Assembly (NCBI GenBank): GCA_004322215.1
Contig: SCSM01000013.1
Coordinates: forward strand, 124,001 to 188,000
Source of the DNA: Bacteroidota bacterium
GTDB lineage: Bacteria > Bacteroidota > Ignavibacteria > Kapaibacteriales > UBA2268
Reading direction: 5' to 3'
DNA length: 64,000 bases
The notes below the pieces were generated by a model that did no database searches, had not been told where the DNA came from, and saw nothing but the letters and a program-made list of their open reading frames with translations. Numbering within the stretch: the first letter of the stretch is position 1; every line of letters starts with the position of its first letter. Made by a program: the position numbers and the translations under genes. Shown here piece by piece: positions 42,917 through 52,350 of this stretch.

Positions 42917-43546
42917 ATGAAAAAAGCATGTATCGTTTTATTATTCGGAATAATAATTTTTAATTACATTCCAGTTAATGCCAAAGGAGCAAATTTCCCT
43001 TATAGCATTGGACCATTTATTACACTGAAAGGTGGGGTTAACGCTGCTGATGTGCCTGATGGAATGAAGAACGGTTTTACAATTAACGGATTGCCGGATT
43101 TTGGAGCATCGGGATTTATACCCTTTGGTGATAAAAGCCAATTCGGATTAGCTGCTGACCTTGCTTATTCAACTTATTCTTATGATTTGAAAGATAATAA
43201 TTCAATTATAATAAAAACAAGTTCTGTTAATTATTTGACATTAGGAACTAATTTATACATTTATGGATTTACAACAGGATTAAATTTTGGTTTACCAATC
43301 GGTGGTACTATTAAATTTCCTTTTACAACGAATGAAAAATCTACCGATGAAATGAATTTGTTTTTAGAATTCAGGATTGGAGGGATGATTCCACTATATT
43401 ATGATGAAATCGGCAGAGTGAATTTAATAATACAACTTGGATATTTTTTAACAGAGCAATTGAAGGATGATTATAGCGGGTCGTATAATAATCACCCTGC
43501 ATCGGGTGCGATTGGTGTGAGCTATTTGTTTAATTTGACAGATTAA
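42917..43546 (+). CDS. Outer-membrane beta-barrel-like protein
   Basis: A 209-residue exported protein. The signal peptide (ACIVLLFGIIIFNYIPVNA) is followed by glycine-rich alternating strands (FGASGFIPFGDKSQFGLAAD; YLTLGTNLYIYGFTTGLNF). It ends in ASGAIGVSYLFNL, as expected for a barrel. It resembles OMP_b-brl or PorT-like proteins in general form only. It begins 29 bases after acpS and precedes the OmpA-PD40 gene by 34 bases, so it may be part of the same transcript. Confidence 0.65.
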   Translation: MKKACIVLLFGIIIFNYIPVNAKGANFPYSIGPFITLKGGVNAADVPDGMKNGFTINGLPDFGASGFIPFGDKSQFGLAADLAYSTYSYDLKDNNSIIIKTSSVNYLTLGTNLYIYGFTTGLNFGLPIGGTIKFPFTTNEKSTDEMNLFLEFRIGGMIPLYYDEIGRVNLIIQLGYFLTEQLKDDYSGSYNNHPASGAIGVSYLFNLTD

Positions 43547-43580
43547 TGAAATGTATTTTTATTATAATTATTGAATTTCT

Positions 43581-45392
43581 ATGAAATCAAAAATCTTTTT
43601 TTCATTGTATCTTTTATTATCATTGCAATTATTCGGATGTGTAACGATGTATTACGAGAGTGATGATTTTTTACGTTACTCAAGTACACCGGAAACACAA
43701 TCAAAATATGAAATGTATATAGAGTCGGGTGCGCCATCGGAAAATGCTTATGTTGTAGTCCAGCGGCTGGCAGAACCATATATAAAAAATAAAGATTGGA
43801 ATGGTGCTATTGCTGTTTTCAAAAAGTACGAACCTCAATTTCCTTTAATGCAGGATAGGTTTGATAAGATTATTGATATACTTGGAAAACCGGAACAAAA
43901 ATTAATAGTAAAAAATTTAGGCAGAGAAGTAAATACTGACGTAGATGAATACTCTCCAATACCGACAGCAGATGGAAAGAAGCTTTACTTCACTGGCTAT
44001 GACAGAACTGATGGAACTGGAGGTGAAGATATTTTTGTCTCGGAAATTGATAACAGAAACAGATGGCAAAGAGCTAAACAATTAAGTAATGTCATCAATT
44101 CTACAACTCATGAGTATTCATCTGCAGTATCCACTGACGGAAACCAATTGATTATTTTTGGGAATTATGCTGGAAGTTACGGGCAGGGAGATTTGTTTTA
44201 TTCAGATAAAACAGCAATTGGTTGGAGTAATGTTAAGCATTTTCCTGAACCAATAAACACAATTAATTTTGAATGTGATGGGAAGCAGACAAGTGATGGG
44301 AAAGCATTAATTTTTGTTTCGGATAGATTAGGTAGTGTAGGAGATTATGTTAAAAAAGGGACTTATTTCCACGGGAGTTATTGGGGAAATACAGATATCT
44401 ATGTTGTTGTAAAAACCAAGGATGGGTGGAGTGAACCAATAAATTTAGGTAGTGTTATTAATACTCCTTATGCGGAAAGAAGTCCTTTCCTGCATCCTGA
44501 CGGAAAAACCTTGTATTTCACTTCTGAAGGACATTATGGATTAGGAAGGCTTGACGTTTTCAAATCTACCAGGTTAAGAGATGACTCCTGGACAGAATGG
44601 AGTGAGCCGGTAAATTTGGGAAAGGAAATTAACGGGACCGGTGAAGACTGGGGATATATTGTGTCCACGCAGGGAGACATTGCATATTTTGCAGCCGATA
44701 ATAAACAGGATGGTATAGGTAAGAGTGATATTTACTCAATAACATTACCCCAGGAAGCGAAGCCGGAAAAAGTTGTAACTGTGCAGGGAAGAGTTTTGGA
44801 TGATAAAGGGAATCCGATTGAAGCTAATATAGTTTGGGAAGATATTGATACTCGTATGCAGGTAGGTACCCTCAAGAGTGAACCCCAGACGGGGAATTAT
44901 TTTATTGTATTGCCCGTTGGAAAAAATTACGGATATTATGCCGAGAAAACAGGTTATTTTCCCATCTCAAAAAATGTGAATCTGAAAGATGAGAAAATTC
45001 CCGAAAAAATAAATGAAGATATAATCCTATATCAAAAAGAAGCACTTATTAATAAAGATGTGAGAATAAATAATTTGTTTTTTGAATATGATAAATTTGA
45101 ACTTTCTCCAAAATCCTATCTTGAGTTAGACAGATTGGTAGATATTTTGAAAGATTTTCCAGATAATAAAGTTGAGATTTCAGGCCATACGGATAATCAA
45201 GGCGGTGATGCTTATAATAATAAGCTCTCACAGCAAAGGGCACAATCTGTTGTGGATTATCTTGTGAGTAAAGGTATGCCGAGCAGTAAATTCATAGCAA
45301 AGGGTTATGGGAAGTCAAATCCAGTTGCCAAAAACGATTCTGATGAAGGCAGAGCATTGAACAGAAGAGTAGAATTTAAGATATTGAAATAA
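43581..45392 (+). CDS. OmpA-family lipoprotein with PD40 beta-propeller
   Basis: A 603-residue outer-membrane or periplasmic lipoprotein. The signal peptide ends FGC (C20). Residues about 40-110 contain TPR-like helices (RLAEPYIKNKDWNGAIAVFK). Residues about 120-390 hold repeated PD40/WD40-like units (PTADGKKLYFTGYD; HPDGKTLYFTSEG; STQGDIAYFAADN). A carboxypeptidase-like regulatory domain follows (about 398-470, VTVQGRVLDDKGNPIEANI). Residues about 490-600 are an OmpA domain with the peptidoglycan-binding motif (SGHTDNQGGDAYNNKLSQQR). This order is typical of Bacteroidota PD40-OmpA proteins, some of which belong to the T9SS (PorE-like). A PorE role is an inference. Confidence 0.85.
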   Translation: MKSKIFFSLYLLLSLQLFGCVTMYYESDDFLRYSSTPETQSKYEMYIESGAPSENAYVVVQRLAEPYIKNKDWNGAIAVFKKYEPQFPLMQDRFDKIIDILGKPEQKLIVKNLGREVNTDVDEYSPIPTADGKKLYFTGYDRTDGTGGEDIFVSEIDNRNRWQRAKQLSNVINSTTHEYSSAVSTDGNQLIIFGNYAGSYGQGDLFYSDKTAIGWSNVKHFPEPINTINFECDGKQTSDGKALIFVSDRLGSVGDYVKKGTYFHGSYWGNTDIYVVVKTKDGWSEPINLGSVINTPYAERSPFLHPDGKTLYFTSEGHYGLGRLDVFKSTRLRDDSWTEWSEPVNLGKEINGTGEDWGYIVSTQGDIAYFAADNKQDGIGKSDIYSITLPQEAKPEKVVTVQGRVLDDKGNPIEANIVWEDIDTRMQVGTLKSEPQTGNYFIVLPVGKNYGYYAEKTGYFPISKNVNLKDEKIPEKINEDIILYQKEALINKDVRINNLFFEYDKFELSPKSYLELDRLVDILKDFPDNKVEISGHTDNQGGDAYNNKLSQQRAQSVVDYLVSKGMPSSKFIAKGYGKSNPVAKNDSDEGRALNRRVEFKILK

Positions 45393-45409
45393 ATACATTC
45401 TGTAAACTT

Positions 45410-45432
45410 AGGGGCACAGGTTTTGTGTCCCT
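45410..45432. terminator. Candidate bidirectional terminator
   Basis: AGGGGCACA (45410-45418) pairs with TGTGTCCCT (45424-45432), with one G-U. It lies between the converging OmpA-PD40 and YjbQ genes. T-runs on either side are weak, so efficiency is uncertain. Confidence 0.45.
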
Positions 45433-45438
45433 ACATAA

Positions 45439-45855
45439 TTATTCACCAATTATTTTAATTAACGCTCTTTTATTTCGTTTGCCATCGTATTCACCGTAGA
45501 AAATTTGCTCCCATGGACCGAAGTCGAGTTTTCCGTTTGTGATTGCAACTGTAACCTCACGTCCCATTAATTGACGTTTCAGATGAGCATCAGCATTGTC
45601 TTCAAATCCGTTGTGACGGTATTGATTATATGGTTTTTCCGGTGCAAGTTTTTCGAGCCATACCTCAAAATCGTTGTGAAGACCTGATTCATCGTCGTTG
45701 ATGAAAACGCTTGCTGTAATGTGCATTGCATTGACAAGCAAGATGCCTTCTTTAATACCGCTTTCACGGACTGCGGTTTCAACATCAGGGGTTATATTAA
45801 TATATGCCCTGCGAGTGGGTGTATTGAAATAAAGTTCTTTGCGATAAGATTTCAT
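45439..45855 (-). CDS. YjbQ/UPF0047 family protein
   Basis: A 138-residue protein of the UPF0047 family, for which a secondary thiamine-phosphate synthase activity has been proposed. Recognisable parts are [40 protein letters not shown] and [18 protein letters not shown]. The conserved histidines and acidic residues fit the family. The length matches. It is convergent with the preceding lipoprotein gene and divergent from pheT. Confidence 0.85.
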   Translation of the reverse strand: MKSYRKELYFNTPTRRAYINITPDVETAVRESGIKEGILLVNAMHITASVFINDDESGLHNDFEVWLEKLAPEKPYNQYRHNGFEDNADAHLKRQLMGREVTVAITNGKLDFGPWEQIFYGEYDGKRNKRALIKIIGE

Positions 45856-45967
45856 AATTTCTCCTTTAATTTTAAAATAAATATTTTCCTGTCTTTAAAC
45901 AATTTCATTAATTTGCATAATTACAAATTACTTATATTTTTTCGTATAATTTTAAGTTAAAGGATTT

Positions 45968-48388
45968 ATGTATATCTCTTATAAGTGGTTGCAGGAGTTT
46001 GTCGAATTTGACTATTCGGCTGCTGAATTAGAACATATTTTAACAATGCTTGGTATTGAAGTAGAATCTATTATTGATTATAATAAAAAATACGAGAATT
46101 TTTTCACTGCAAAAGTATTAAATGTTGAGAAGCATCCAAATGCAGATAAACTGACAGTTTGCGAAGTAAGTCTTGGTAATGAAATAAAAGAAGTTGTTTG
46201 CGGAGCACCGAATGTCAAAGAAGGACAAATGGCAGTTCTTGGAATTGTCGGAGCTGTTGTCCCACAAAACGGAATGATTTTGGAAAAAAGAGAAGTGAGA
46301 AAAGTTGTATCAAACGGAATGTTGTGCAGTCAGTATGAATTAGAATTTGGAGATGATAAAAGCGGTATCTGGATTTTATCTAATGATGCACCGGTTGGAA
46401 TTCCACTCGCAAAATATCTGAACATTGATGATGTGGTTTTTGATATTAGTGTTACTCCGAATAGGGCAGATTGTCTTAGTCATCTTGGAATAGCGAGAGA
46501 AATTGCTGCATTTTCTGATAAGAAAGTTAAGATTCCTGGATTAAAATTGAATGAATGTGAAAATAGAACTGATAGTGAAGTAAAAGTTATTATCGAAGAT
46601 GCAGAAAAATGCCCGAGATATACAGCAAGAGTATTAAAAAATCTACTTATGCAGGAATCGCCTGAATGGCTTAAAAGCAGACTGACTATTCTCGGAATGA
46701 GACCTATAAATTCGATTGTTGACGTAACAAACTATATTCTGCTCGAATGTGGACAACCCTTACACGCATTCGATTTAAATAAGCTGAATGATAAATCAAT
46801 TGTAGTGAAAACCGCTGAGAAAGCTGAGAAATTCATAACACTCGACAGCAAAGAGAGAATTCTCGATGACGATATGCTTATGATATGTGATGGAAAGCGT
46901 TCAGTTGCAATCGGTGGTGTGATGGGTGGTGAAAACAGCGAAATAAATAATGATACAAAGGATATTTTGCTTGAGTCTGCTTTTTTCAATCCATCATCAA
47001 TCAGAAGAACAGCAAAGAAGCTTGGGATTCAAAGCGAGGCATCATACAGGTTCGAGAGAGGTGTGGATATTGATAATATAATGTATGCCTCAAACAGGGC
47101 AACACAATTAATATCTGAAATATCAGGCGGAGTAGTTTTAAAAGAAATCATTGATGTTTACCCGCTTACACAGGAATTGAAGAAAATTAAACTGAGATTC
47201 CAAAGAGCAAGAGATATTATCGGTACAGATATACCTGATAATGAAATTGAAGAGATGATAACTTCACTCCAATTCAAAGTCACAAAGAAACAAAAAGATT
47301 ATATAATTTTTGAAGTACCTTCATTCAGAGTGGATATATCGCAGGAAATAGATTTGATTGAGGAAGTGGCGAGGGCATATAATTATGATAATATAAATTC
47401 CCAGATGACTTCTACAATTGATTTCAGTAGAGAGGGTGTTCCGAAGAAACTCGAACAACCTTTCCTTAGAGAAAAACTAATTGATTATTTTGTATTGAAT
47501 GGTTTCAACCAGGTATTGACCCAAAACCAAACTGACCCAAAATCAATGGGATTGATAAGAGAAGAAGCAGTAAAAATTTCCAATCCGCTCGGAGAGGAAC
47601 TTTCTTTGATGAGAACTTCTCTGATTCCTTCGATGTTGAAAACAATCGAAAGAAATACTCGGATAGGAAAAAGTGATTTGCGCTTATTTGAAATCGGAAA
47701 ATCATTTCATAAAGTTGATAAAGAGCATGATACTTTTATTAAAGGAATAAAAGAAAAGGAAACACTTATTGTTGCAATGACAGGGAAGAAAAATCTGAGG
47801 CAATGGTCTGTTCAAGCTGCTGAAACAGATTTTTACGATATTAAGGGTGTGGTTGAAAATTTGAGAGATTATTTTCATTTAGACGGGCTTTATTTATCAG
47901 GTGATACAAATTCAAATAACATTTTTAATGCTAATGCTCTATGTATTAATCTGGATAAGAATCAAATCGGAAGATTGGGAGTAATATCTAATAAATTGCT
48001 TAAGGAATTTGATATTGATTTCCCTGTATTTATTTTGGAAGTTGAACTCGAAGAATTATATAATTTGCCCGGGCACCAATCGAAATACAAACCGGTATCG
48101 CAATTTCCTGTAGTAATGAGAGATGTTGCATTTATAACTGATAAGAATATCGAATCGCTTAAAATTTTAGATGTAATAAAAAAGAATGGCGGAACTTTAT
48201 TAACAGGTTCGGTGGCTTTTGATGTCTTTTCGGGTAAGACTATTTCAGAAGGTAAGAAGAGCATTGCATTTTCACTAAGCTTTTCATCATTCGAAAGAAC
48301 TCTTATTGATGAAGAAGTTGATGATGCTGTTACGATGATTGTGAAAGCAGTAGAGAAGGAATTTGGTGCTGAGTGGAGGAAACAGTGA
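45968..48388 (+). CDS. pheT: Phenylalanine-tRNA ligase beta subunit
   Basis: An 806-residue beta subunit of the heterotetrameric PheRS. The N-terminal tRNA-binding domain (about 40-150: FFTAKVLNVEKHPNADKLTV) is followed by the B3/4 and B5 domains (SVTPNRADCLSHLGIARE; RPINSIVDVTNYILLECGQP), the catalytic-like core, and an anticodon-binding FDX-ACB domain at the end (YKPVSQFPVVMRDVAFI). Full length for the family. pheS is not in the window. A coiled-coil gene follows 103 bases later. Confidence 0.97.
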   Translation: MYISYKWLQEFVEFDYSAAELEHILTMLGIEVESIIDYNKKYENFFTAKVLNVEKHPNADKLTVCEVSLGNEIKEVVCGAPNVKEGQMAVLGIVGAVVPQNGMILEKREVRKVVSNGMLCSQYELEFGDDKSGIWILSNDAPVGIPLAKYLNIDDVVFDISVTPNRADCLSHLGIAREIAAFSDKKVKIPGLKLNECENRTDSEVKVIIEDAEKCPRYTARVLKNLLMQESPEWLKSRLTILGMRPINSIVDVTNYILLECGQPLHAFDLNKLNDKSIVVKTAEKAEKFITLDSKERILDDDMLMICDGKRSVAIGGVMGGENSEINNDTKDILLESAFFNPSSIRRTAKKLGIQSEASYRFERGVDIDNIMYASNRATQLISEISGGVVLKEIIDVYPLTQELKKIKLRFQRARDIIGTDIPDNEIEEMITSLQFKVTKKQKDYIIFEVPSFRVDISQEIDLIEEVARAYNYDNINSQMTSTIDFSREGVPKKLEQPFLREKLIDYFVLNGFNQVLTQNQTDPKSMGLIREEAVKISNPLGEELSLMRTSLIPSMLKTIERNTRIGKSDLRLFEIGKSFHKVDKEHDTFIKGIKEKETLIVAMTGKKNLRQWSVQAAETDFYDIKGVVENLRDYFHLDGLYLSGDTNSNNIFNANALCINLDKNQIGRLGVISNKLLKEFDIDFPVFILEVELEELYNLPGHQSKYKPVSQFPVVMRDVAFITDKNIESLKILDVIKKNGGTLLTGSVAFDVFSGKTISEGKKSIAFSLSFSSFERTLIDEEVDDAVTMIVKAVEKEFGAEWRKQ

Positions 48389-48491
48389 ATAGTGGATTTG
48401 AGGAAATAATCCCACTTTATCCTATTTTGTAAGTGGGGAAAATTAATATGTGAAATAAATTTTATATTATACACTAATATCGGTTTTCATT

Positions 48492-49694
48492 ATGGAAGAG
48501 AACCAAATCAACGGTAATGAATTTGACCTGTTCAACCAGCCGGGTACTGAGCTGAAGAATGCCTTCGAAAAATTGCGTACGAGTGTCGGTCTGCTGATTT
48601 CTGCTCTGAAAGAGACTGAAACCGAAAGTGCATGGCTTAAGAACCGCATGGTCGAGCTCGAAAAAGTTTCTGCAGAAGTCAGGGACAAAAGCAAGCTTGA
48701 AGAACGTATCAGAGAGATGGAAATCAACGAGCAGAACTTTATCTTTGTTCAACAGGAAATTGCCAATAAAAATCATGAACTGAACAACAAAGATGATGAA
48801 ATTCACAAGCTGAAAGACGATGTGTCGCTTCTTGAAAGCAAAATCCTCGAGTTGGAGAATGAAATTACAGCACCACCTGAAACACCTTCTATTTCAATTG
48901 AAGAGATTAATCAATACAAAGAAGCAATTGAATCGCTGAAGAAAGTTGTGGAAGAAAAGGAAATTCAAATCCACGATTTGAATAACCGCAATAATGAGCT
49001 CGTTACGAGAATAAACGACTCGATTAAAAGAGGAGAGAATTTAGAATCGGAACTTAATGCACTCAGGAATTTCAATGAAAAAATTCTCTCTGAATTGAAA
49101 GATGAACAAAGAAACAGGGCTATGCATGAAGCAAAAACTGTATTGATTGACGACCTGAAGGAACAGTTGAACACACTAAGCCGTCAAAACCATGAAAAGG
49201 AAAAAGCACTGGAGGATTTAAGCAATAAGTATGCTGATTTGTTCGAAGAAAATAAATACTTGAAGGATAATTCGGAGAATAAGGATTCTTATTCGGTACA
49301 GTTGGAAGAAATTCAGGAGAAATTGAAAATAGCAAACAATGAGTTAAAATCGAAAAGTGAAAAGCTGAATGAATTAAAGGATAATTTTGACAAGCTGAAC
49401 AAGGACATTGCGAATAAAGAGAATGAAATAGGGAAACTATCGTCGAGAGTGGAAGAATATAAGAATCAGTCATTGGATTTGGAAGAAAAGAATACCGAGC
49501 TTTCGGCTTTCAAAGAAAAATATTTAGAGACCTGCACAGAGATAGCAACATACAAGGCAAACATATTGGTACTCGAAAAGAAAATATCGGAACTTAACGG
49601 TGTGATTAACGAACAAAACGAGGAAAAACTCATTGCCTCCGAAAAAATAAATTTATGCTTGGAAAAAGTAGAGAAAATGATTGGCTCGAATTGA
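48492..49694 (+). CDS. Long coiled-coil protein
   Basis: A 400-residue protein with no signal peptide. Residues about 30-395 are almost continuous heptad-type coiled coil rich in E, K, L and N (for example KLEERIREMEINEQNFIFV; EEIQEKLKIANNELKSKSEK). It resembles coiled-coil proteins found next to zapA in Bacteroidota. A role with cell-division or cytoskeletal ZapA is plausible from position only; long coiled coils are compositionally biased and homology cannot be trusted. Confidence 0.7.
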   Translation: MEENQINGNEFDLFNQPGTELKNAFEKLRTSVGLLISALKETETESAWLKNRMVELEKVSAEVRDKSKLEERIREMEINEQNFIFVQQEIANKNHELNNKDDEIHKLKDDVSLLESKILELENEITAPPETPSISIEEINQYKEAIESLKKVVEEKEIQIHDLNNRNNELVTRINDSIKRGENLESELNALRNFNEKILSELKDEQRNRAMHEAKTVLIDDLKEQLNTLSRQNHEKEKALEDLSNKYADLFEENKYLKDNSENKDSYSVQLEEIQEKLKIANNELKSKSEKLNELKDNFDKLNKDIANKENEIGKLSSRVEEYKNQSLDLEEKNTELSAFKEKYLETCTEIATYKANILVLEKKISELNGVINEQNEEKLIASEKINLCLEKVEKMIGSN

Positions 49695-49872
49695 GAATAT
49701 GTTTTAAAATTATTGAATATTATTAAAACCAAAAAAAATTGTTGCATTGCATTTAATAAAAATGTATGTTTGAGAAGTTAAATTGATGATATTGGAATTT
49801 GGTTCAATAAAAATCATTTTTTAGCTGATAATAAATTATTTTTATAAACGTTAAAATATTACTTTTTGCCAG

Positions 49873-50163
49873 ATGGCACAAAGATTGAGGGTTTTTGTTG
49901 GCGGCAACGCCTACCCGTTGAAGGGAGACAATGAAAGATTAATTCAGTTGGCTGCCGATGAGGTGAACAGCCAACTTGAACAATTAGGAAGAAAACATTT
50001 AGGGGAAACAGAGGTTAGGTTATCGGTACTTGCGGCTTTGAATATTGCGGAAAAGCAATTAAAGCTCCAACAACAACAGGAGATAGACAGGAATTTTGTT
50101 GTAAAGGAAGTTGAGAAAATATCGGAATTGATAAAGGAGAATTTGAGTAACAGGGAAGTTTGA
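49873..50163 (+). CDS. zapA: Cell division protein ZapA
   Basis: A 96-residue protein. The N-terminal FtsZ-binding domain (RLRVFVGGNAYPLKGDNERL, then IQLAADEVNSQLEQL) precedes a C-terminal coiled coil (AALNIAEKQLKLQQQQEID, then EVEKISELIKENLSN), the standard ZapA layout. It binds and bundles FtsZ at midcell. It is followed by 6S RNA and then rny, the usual order in related genomes (known from memory). Confidence 0.88.
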   Translation: MAQRLRVFVGGNAYPLKGDNERLIQLAADEVNSQLEQLGRKHLGETEVRLSVLAALNIAEKQLKLQQQQEIDRNFVVKEVEKISELIKENLSNREV

Positions 50164-50331
50164 TAAGAAGTTAGAAAAGTTGTTGGTGTATTTTTCATAG
50201 TTTTTTTATTAATTATATTAATTAAATTCAATATAGATGTTTATTTATACAGAAACAACACTAAAACATTCTATATACAGTTAAGTGTAAAAAAGCTATA
50301 ATGTTGTTCTTTGAAAGAGATTTTATAATAA

Positions 50332-50546
50332 GCCGCATTGTACTATCGTTAGATTATTTATGAGTGGAAAGAACCGTTAGTAAAACAAAAAGGGGAATCA
50401 GCTCTGACTATCTATTGCAGGCCTCATCCGCATTCGTGCGGAAACTTTTATTGTTCGGTGGAAGCAAGAAATATTCAGGTGGTTACCCACCGTGTATAGT
50501 TGGGTTCTTTACCTCTCTATAACGTTTAAGCGTTAGTGGAATGCGG
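50332..50546 (+). ncRNA. ssrS: 6S RNA
   Basis: GCCGCATT (50332-50339) pairs with AATGCGG (50540-50546), closing a long rod-like RNA of about 215 bases. The centre holds paired arms, including GCAGGCCTCATCCGCATTCGTGC and GGTGGTTACCCACC (second part at 50479-50492). A T-run (50547-50554) follows the closing stem. 6S RNA binds the housekeeping RNA polymerase holoenzyme. The location between zapA and rny matches the known site in this phylum. A promoter-like TTTATAATA lies just upstream. Confidence 0.85.
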
Positions 50547-50699
50547 TTTTTTTTGTTTTGGGGTGTGGGTAAATTAACAACCAAAATCCCTTTGATAATG
50601 TGAAATGAGAAATTTGAGAATAAATTAAATAAAACCTGCCCGATAGCAGGATTAAATTAACTAGTTATGTTTTTAGTATAGATTTAGAGGTATTCAAAA

Positions 50700-52262
50700 A
50701 TGAGCGAGATATTGATAATTATTTTAAGTATTGCCGGCTTGCTCCTTGGTTTTCTTATATCATATATAATATCAAATAAAATAGTTACAGCAAAAATTCA
50801 ATCTGCAGAAAAAAGTGCAGAAAAAGTCATTAAGGAAGCTGAGAAGGAAGCAAGTAATATCAAAAAAGAGAAACTCCTCGAAGTAAAGGAAGAGTGGCAT
50901 AAGAGGAGACAGGAATTTGAAAATGACACACAATCGAAAAGGGCTAAAATCCAGGTTATCGAAAAGCAATTAAAGGCACGTGAAGATTCTATCGAAGGCA
51001 AGATTGAAACTGTAAACAAAAAGGAAAAAGCTCTTCATAATTTTGAGGAAGACATTAAGAAAAGGGAAAATGAGAATAAAACGAAAGAGCAGCAGTTAAA
51101 AGATTTGATTCAAAAGGAAATCCAGCAGCTTGAGGTCATCAGCGGACTGTCACGTGAGGAAGCAAAGAAACATTTACTCGATAATTACATTAATGATGCA
51201 AAGCAGGAAGCTGCGCAGTTAGTTAAGCAGATTAGGGAGGATGCACAGCAACAAGCACAGAGAGAAGCCCAAACTATTATCATTCAGGCGATTCAAAGGT
51301 CTGCATCCGACCACAGTGTAGAAAGCACCGTTTCGGTTGTCAATCTCGACAGCGACGATATGAAAGGAAGAATAATCGGGCGCGAAGGAAGGAACATTAG
51401 GGCTTTCGAATCTGCCACCGGAATCGACCTGATTATTGACGATACACCGGAAGCGGTTGTTATTTCGGGATTTGACCCGTTCAGGCGTGAAGTTGCGAAA
51501 AGAGCACTTGAAAAACTGATGACAGACGGAAGAATTCACCCTGCGAGAATTGAAGAAGTTGTAGAGAAAACCAAGGTTGAAATAGAGAATGAAATCGTTC
51601 AGATTGGTGAAAATGCAGCAATCGAGATGGGTTTGCATAACATACACCGTGAGCTTCTGCGACTCGTTGGAAGGATGAAATACAGGTCGAGTTATGGTCA
51701 AAACCTGCTGAGTCATTCGATTGAAGTTGCACATCTTTGCGGATTAATGGCTAGTGAACTCGGCATTGATGCCACTATGGCAAAAAGAGCCGGTTTACTG
51801 CATGACATTGGAAAATGTATTGACCAAAACACTGAGGGTCCCCATGCTTTATTAGGTATGGAACTGGCTAAGAAATACCGTGAAAATAGTACTATATGCA
51901 ATGCAATCGGCGCACACCACGAAGACATCGAAATGGAAACACCTATAGCAGTGCTCGTTCAGTCGGCAGACAGCATCAGCGGTGCGAGACCCGGGGCGAG
52001 AAGAGAATCGCTCGAGAATTATGTGAAGCGTTTGGAGAAACTCGAAGCACTTGCACAGAACTTCGACGGAGTTGCCAAAACGTTTGCAATACAGGCAGGC
52101 AGGGAAATCAGGGTTATTGTCGAGCCGGAGAAAGTGGACGATGCAACAGCTGACAGCATGGCAGCAGAAATTTCCCGCAAGATCGAAGGTGAGATGGAAT
52201 ATCCCGGTCAAGTGAAAGTAATTGTTATAAGAGAACGCAGAAGCGTTGCACTGGCGAAGTAA
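50700..52262 (+). CDS. rny: Ribonuclease Y
   Basis: A 520-residue membrane-anchored endoribonuclease that starts mRNA decay. The N-terminal membrane helix ([20 protein letters not shown]) is followed by a charged coiled coil (about 30-200), a KH RNA-binding domain ([20 protein letters not shown]) and an HD domain with the metal site HDIGKC. Length is typical. It lies downstream of 6S RNA with an AGAGG element before the ATG. A terminator follows the gene. Confidence 0.96.
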   Translation: MSEILIIILSIAGLLLGFLISYIISNKIVTAKIQSAEKSAEKVIKEAEKEASNIKKEKLLEVKEEWHKRRQEFENDTQSKRAKIQVIEKQLKAREDSIEGKIETVNKKEKALHNFEEDIKKRENENKTKEQQLKDLIQKEIQQLEVISGLSREEAKKHLLDNYINDAKQEAAQLVKQIREDAQQQAQREAQTIIIQAIQRSASDHSVESTVSVVNLDSDDMKGRIIGREGRNIRAFESATGIDLIIDDTPEAVVISGFDPFRREVAKRALEKLMTDGRIHPARIEEVVEKTKVEIENEIVQIGENAAIEMGLHNIHRELLRLVGRMKYRSSYGQNLLSHSIEVAHLCGLMASELGIDATMAKRAGLLHDIGKCIDQNTEGPHALLGMELAKKYRENSTICNAIGAHHEDIEMETPIAVLVQSADSISGARPGARRESLENYVKRLEKLEALAQNFDGVAKTFAIQAGREIRVIVEPEKVDDATADSMAAEISRKIEGEMEYPGQVKVIVIRERRSVALAK

Positions 52263-52291
52263 AATTTAAAGAAACATATAATTTTAATTTA

Positions 52292-52318
52292 AGGGACACA
52301 GAATTCTGTGTCCTTTTT
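52292..52318 (+). terminator. Rho-independent terminator after rny
   Basis: GGGACACAGA pairs with TCTGTGTCC around AT, forming a perfect palindrome, and is followed by eight or more T. On the minus strand the A-run of the flank gives only a weak signal for the converging phosphatase gene. Confidence 0.9.
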
Positions 52319-52350
52319 TTTGTATATATTAATATTGAATACTTATTATT

